NCBI RefSeq assembly: GCF_017744135.1
Contig: NZ_JAGHQU010000001.1
Coordinates: 62,001-126,000 of the forward strand
Source of the DNA: Endozoicomonas sp. G2_2
Lineage (GTDB): Bacteria > Pseudomonadota > Gammaproteobacteria > Nevskiales > Salinisphaeraceae
Direction: 5' to 3'
Length of the DNA stretch: 64,000 nucleotides
Shown: in pieces, positions 62,093-64,000 of the stretch
Layout of the letters: every line of letters starts with the position of its first letter
Numbering within the stretch: the first letter of the stretch is position 1
Position numbers and translations under genes: made by a program
Notes under the pieces: model-generated
What the model was told of the DNA's origin: nothing
Database searches by the model: none
Seen by the model: the letters and a program-made list of their open reading frames with translations, nothing else

Positions 62093-62109
62093 TGCATCGA
62101 CCATGCCAG
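62093..62109 (-). promoter_or_regulatory. Sigma-54 promoter of pqqA
   Basis: On the minus strand CTGGCATGGTCGATGCA has TGGCA at -24, TGCA at -12 and GG-N10-GC spacing. Transcription would begin near 62082, about 32 bases ahead of the pqqA start codon. An array of TGGCCA repeats lies 85-140 bases upstream of it. Confidence 0.68.
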
Positions 62110-62191
62110 CCGTGGGCGGCGCCAGGGGCCGCTGCAACGCCCTGATCACGAAAGAAAACCGGCGCTCTTGATCCGTGATTGCGAGTCGGGC

Positions 62192-62249
62192 TGGCCAACT
62201 GGCCACACAGTGGCGAATAGTGGCCAGCTTCGATGGCCAATAGTGGCCA
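62192..62249. promoter_or_regulatory. TGGCCA iteron array, candidate enhancer site
   Basis: TGGCCA occurs at 62192, 62200, 62221, 62234 and 62244, and TGGCGA at 62211. The last four form a direct repeat of TGGCSAATAGTGGCCA (62211-62226 and 62234-62249, one mismatch). It lies between pqqA and the divergent NtrB/NtrC-like pair, at the right distance upstream of the pqqA sigma-54 promoter to be its enhancer. Confidence 0.65.
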
Positions 62250-62298
62250 CATTTCTGCCGGCGAGACAGGCCGTCGCCCCGCAATCTAGACTCGTCGC

Positions 62299-63723
62299 AT
62301 GTGGATACGTCCTGCCGATTCGCTCAAGCGCCTGATTCGCCGCTATCAGCTGGCGTTGATCCTGGTGCTGGCGGTCGCCGCCGGGCTGGGTGGCCTGTGG
62401 GCGAGTTTCTGGCAGGCGGGTTATCAGGCGTCGCTGCGCTTCAATGGGCTGCTGGTCGAGGCGCAGGCGGTACGAGGCGATCTCTATCGCCAGATCAAGG
62501 CGGTGGATGCCGTACGCGACGGCGCGCCGCGCGACGACTACTGGCAGCGCCTCTATCGTATCGACGAGCATTTCTATCGCATGCGCGAGTACGCCGATAC
62601 GCCGGCCGAGCAGGCCAGCATCGCGCGTATGGAAACCGCGTACGGGCTGATTCTCGCGGCGATGAACCGTATCGTCACGACGCCCGACAGCGACGCCAGC
62701 GCGGCCGCCACCGGCACCTGGCAGACCGAGGATTTCGAGGCGGCCTACAATCGGCTCACCCGTCAGGTCGCGATCCAGCGCGATGAACTCGCCGAACGGC
62801 TCGGGCTGTGGAACCGGCTCGCGCCGTGGCTGGCCTGGCTGCCGCTCATACTGGGCGTGGCCCTGGCGATCTGGCTCAATCGGCGCTTCGCCCGGGGTTT
62901 CCTCCAGCCGCTCGAACGTCTGGTTGCGGGTACCGCCGAACTCGCCAGCGGTCGCCTGAGCCATCGTCTGCCGAATACCGGCGTGGCCGAAGTGCGCCAG
63001 CTGGCCGACACCCTCAACGCGATGGCCGCCGAGCTCGAACACAAGCGCCGCGCGCTCATCGAACGCGAACGCCAGGCTGCGCTCGGCGCGCTGGTGCCGG
63101 TGATCGCCCACAACATCCGCAATCCGCTGGCCGGCATCCGTGCCAACGCCCAGATGCTCGATCGCCAGGCGCCGGCCGACGAGATCGAGGAGACGGGCGC
63201 CGATATCATGGACGCCGCCGACCGGCTCGAGCGCTGGCTGAATGCGCTGCTGTCCTACCTGCACCCGCTCGATCTCAAGCGTGAACGCCATGCGCTGGAC
63301 GATATCGTCGACGGCGCGATCGCGGCATTGGGCGGCCGGCTCGCGGCGGCCGACATCACGCTCGATCGTAATCGCGCACCGGCGTATGTCGACGTCGACG
63401 CGCCGCTACTGGAACAGGCGTTGCACGGCCTGCTTGCCAACGCGCTCGAGGCATCGCCGCCGGGCGCGTCTCTGCAGGTCGCCACCCGCGTCGATCACGA
63501 TCGCGCGACGCTGACCATCTGCGATGCGGGCCCGGGCATGGCGGTCGTGCCCGACCCGCAGGCAAGCGCACCGCTGCCGACCACCAAGCGCCGCGGTACC
63601 GGGCTGGGCATTCCCTTTGCCTACAAGGTCATTCACGCCCACGATGGCGAATTGAACTACGACAGCGCGCCGGGTGGCGGCACCCGCGTGCGCGTCCGGC
63701 TGCCCGGGGGCGAACACGCATGA
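62299..63723 (+). CDS. NtrB-like sensor histidine kinase
   Basis: This 474-residue kinase has helices at about residues 17-38 and 173-193 around a periplasmic sensor of about 130 residues. A HAMP domain, an H-box AHNIRNPLAGIR with asparagine after the histidine, and a catalytic domain with DAGPGMA and GTGLGIPFAYKVI follow. The phospho-acceptor region resembles NtrB-type kinases. Its stop overlaps the next gene by 4 bases. It is divergent from pqqA and may set PQQ supply in response to an external signal. Confidence 0.9.
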   Translation: MWIRPADSLKRLIRRYQLALILVLAVAAGLGGLWASFWQAGYQASLRFNGLLVEAQAVRGDLYRQIKAVDAVRDGAPRDDYWQRLYRIDEHFYRMREYADTPAEQASIARMETAYGLILAAMNRIVTTPDSDASAAATGTWQTEDFEAAYNRLTRQVAIQRDELAERLGLWNRLAPWLAWLPLILGVALAIWLNRRFARGFLQPLERLVAGTAELASGRLSHRLPNTGVAEVRQLADTLNAMAAELEHKRRALIERERQAALGALVPVIAHNIRNPLAGIRANAQMLDRQAPADEIEETGADIMDAADRLERWLNALLSYLHPLDLKRERHALDDIVDGAIAALGGRLAAADITLDRNRAPAYVDVDAPLLEQALHGLLANALEASPPGASLQVATRVDHDRATLTICDAGPGMAVVPDPQASAPLPTTKRRGTGLGIPFAYKVIHAHDGELNYDSAPGGGTRVRVRLPGGEHA

Positions 63724-64000
63724 GCGCGCCGCATATCTTGTTGCTGGAAGACGAAGGCGCGCTGGCGCGCGCGCTGGATCGGCGCCTGCGCCGCGACGGC
63801 TATACCGTGGCCGTCTGCGAGACCCTGGCCAACGCCAAGCTCGCCGCGCGTCGTCGCCGGCCCGATCTGGCGGTGCTCGATCTGCGGCTGCCGGATGGCT
63901 ACGGTCTGGATTTTCTCGAATGGCTGCGCGCGGATATCGCGGACATTCCGGCCATCGTCATGACCGCCTTCGGCGAACTCGACGATGCCATCGCCGCCAT
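63720..64000 (+). CDS. NtrC-like response regulator (N-terminal receiver only)
   Basis: The reading frame is open from the ATG at 63720 to the window edge, 93 residues. It starts MSAPHILLLEDEGALARALDR and includes the phosphorylation site LAVLDLRLPDGYG and IPAIVMTAFGELDDAIAA, the pattern of NtrC-type regulators. The AAA+ and DNA-binding parts lie outside the window. If it is a sigma-54 activator, the TGGCCA array and the pqqA promoter next to it are its natural targets. Confidence 0.8.
   Translation, partial: MSAPHILLLEDEGALARALDRRLRRDGYTVAVCETLANAKLAARRRRPDLAVLDLRLPDGYGLDFLEWLRADIADIPAIVMTAFGELDDAIAA

Overview
The window reads as chromosomal DNA of a GC-rich Gram-negative aerobe, most likely a gammaproteobacterium (halophilic or marine relatives such as Salinisphaera would fit, but I cannot fix the genus). 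It carries an outer-membrane porin, a TonB receptor, TRAP and ABC transporters, PQQ dehydrogenases with periplasmic cytochromes c, and sigma-54 regulators. No rRNA, tRNA, CRISPR array, insertion sequence or phage gene was seen.

Region 1 (1-14.1 kb) is an acyl-CoA / carboxylate catabolic cluster: a divergent MalT-like LuxR regulator (cut by the window edge), an SDR hydroxyacyl-CoA dehydrogenase, a thiolase, two acyl-CoA synthetases, three acyl-CoA dehydrogenases, a complete tripartite TRAP transporter and an MpaB-type oxygenase. Five copies of a 16-bp palindrome, TCGTCG-N4-CGACGA, sit about 105-135 bp ahead of the start codons of five of these genes and look like a cluster-specific operator. 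Region 2 (14.3-23 kb) holds a SulP anion transporter with a universal stress protein, a formaldehyde-handling pair (Gfa and a zinc alcohol dehydrogenase), an M48 protease, a porin and a SHOCT lipoprotein.

Region 3 (23-56.3 kb) is a large ped-type quinoprotein alcohol-oxidation island. It has two PQQ alcohol dehydrogenases. One carries the DYD motif of lanthanide enzymes (23.2 kb) and one has DFS, as in calcium enzymes (45.7 kb). Each has a PedF-type cytochrome c550, and the first is followed by a natural fusion of a cytochrome c to an XoxJ-type binding protein. Around them lie a SoxYZ-like carrier, a zinc metallohydrolase, a flavocytochrome-c-like pair, an ExbB/ExbD-like unit with two unknown proteins, a NitT/TauT-type ABC system running into PedA1-A2-B-C, an OmpR-type two-component system, a pentapeptide-repeat protein, an acidic double-PepSY protein, a TonB receptor with acidic loops, a NarL-type two-component system and an aldehyde dehydrogenase.

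Region 4 (56.7-64 kb) is cofactor supply and control: an AcoR-like sigma-54 activator, pqqBCD on the plus strand, pqqE and a 25-residue pqqA on the minus strand, and a divergent NtrB/NtrC-like pair cut by the right edge. Good -24/-12 (sigma-54) promoter matches precede the porin, the lanthanide-type dehydrogenase, the aldehyde dehydrogenase, pqqB and pqqA. This suggests that entry of substrate, its oxidation and cofactor synthesis are switched on together. Taken as a whole, alcohols would enter through the porin and be oxidised in the periplasm by metal-selected PQQ enzymes. Electrons would pass to cytochromes c, and aldehydes would be removed by the aldehyde dehydrogenase. The TonB/PepSY/PedABC parts may supply or sense the metal.
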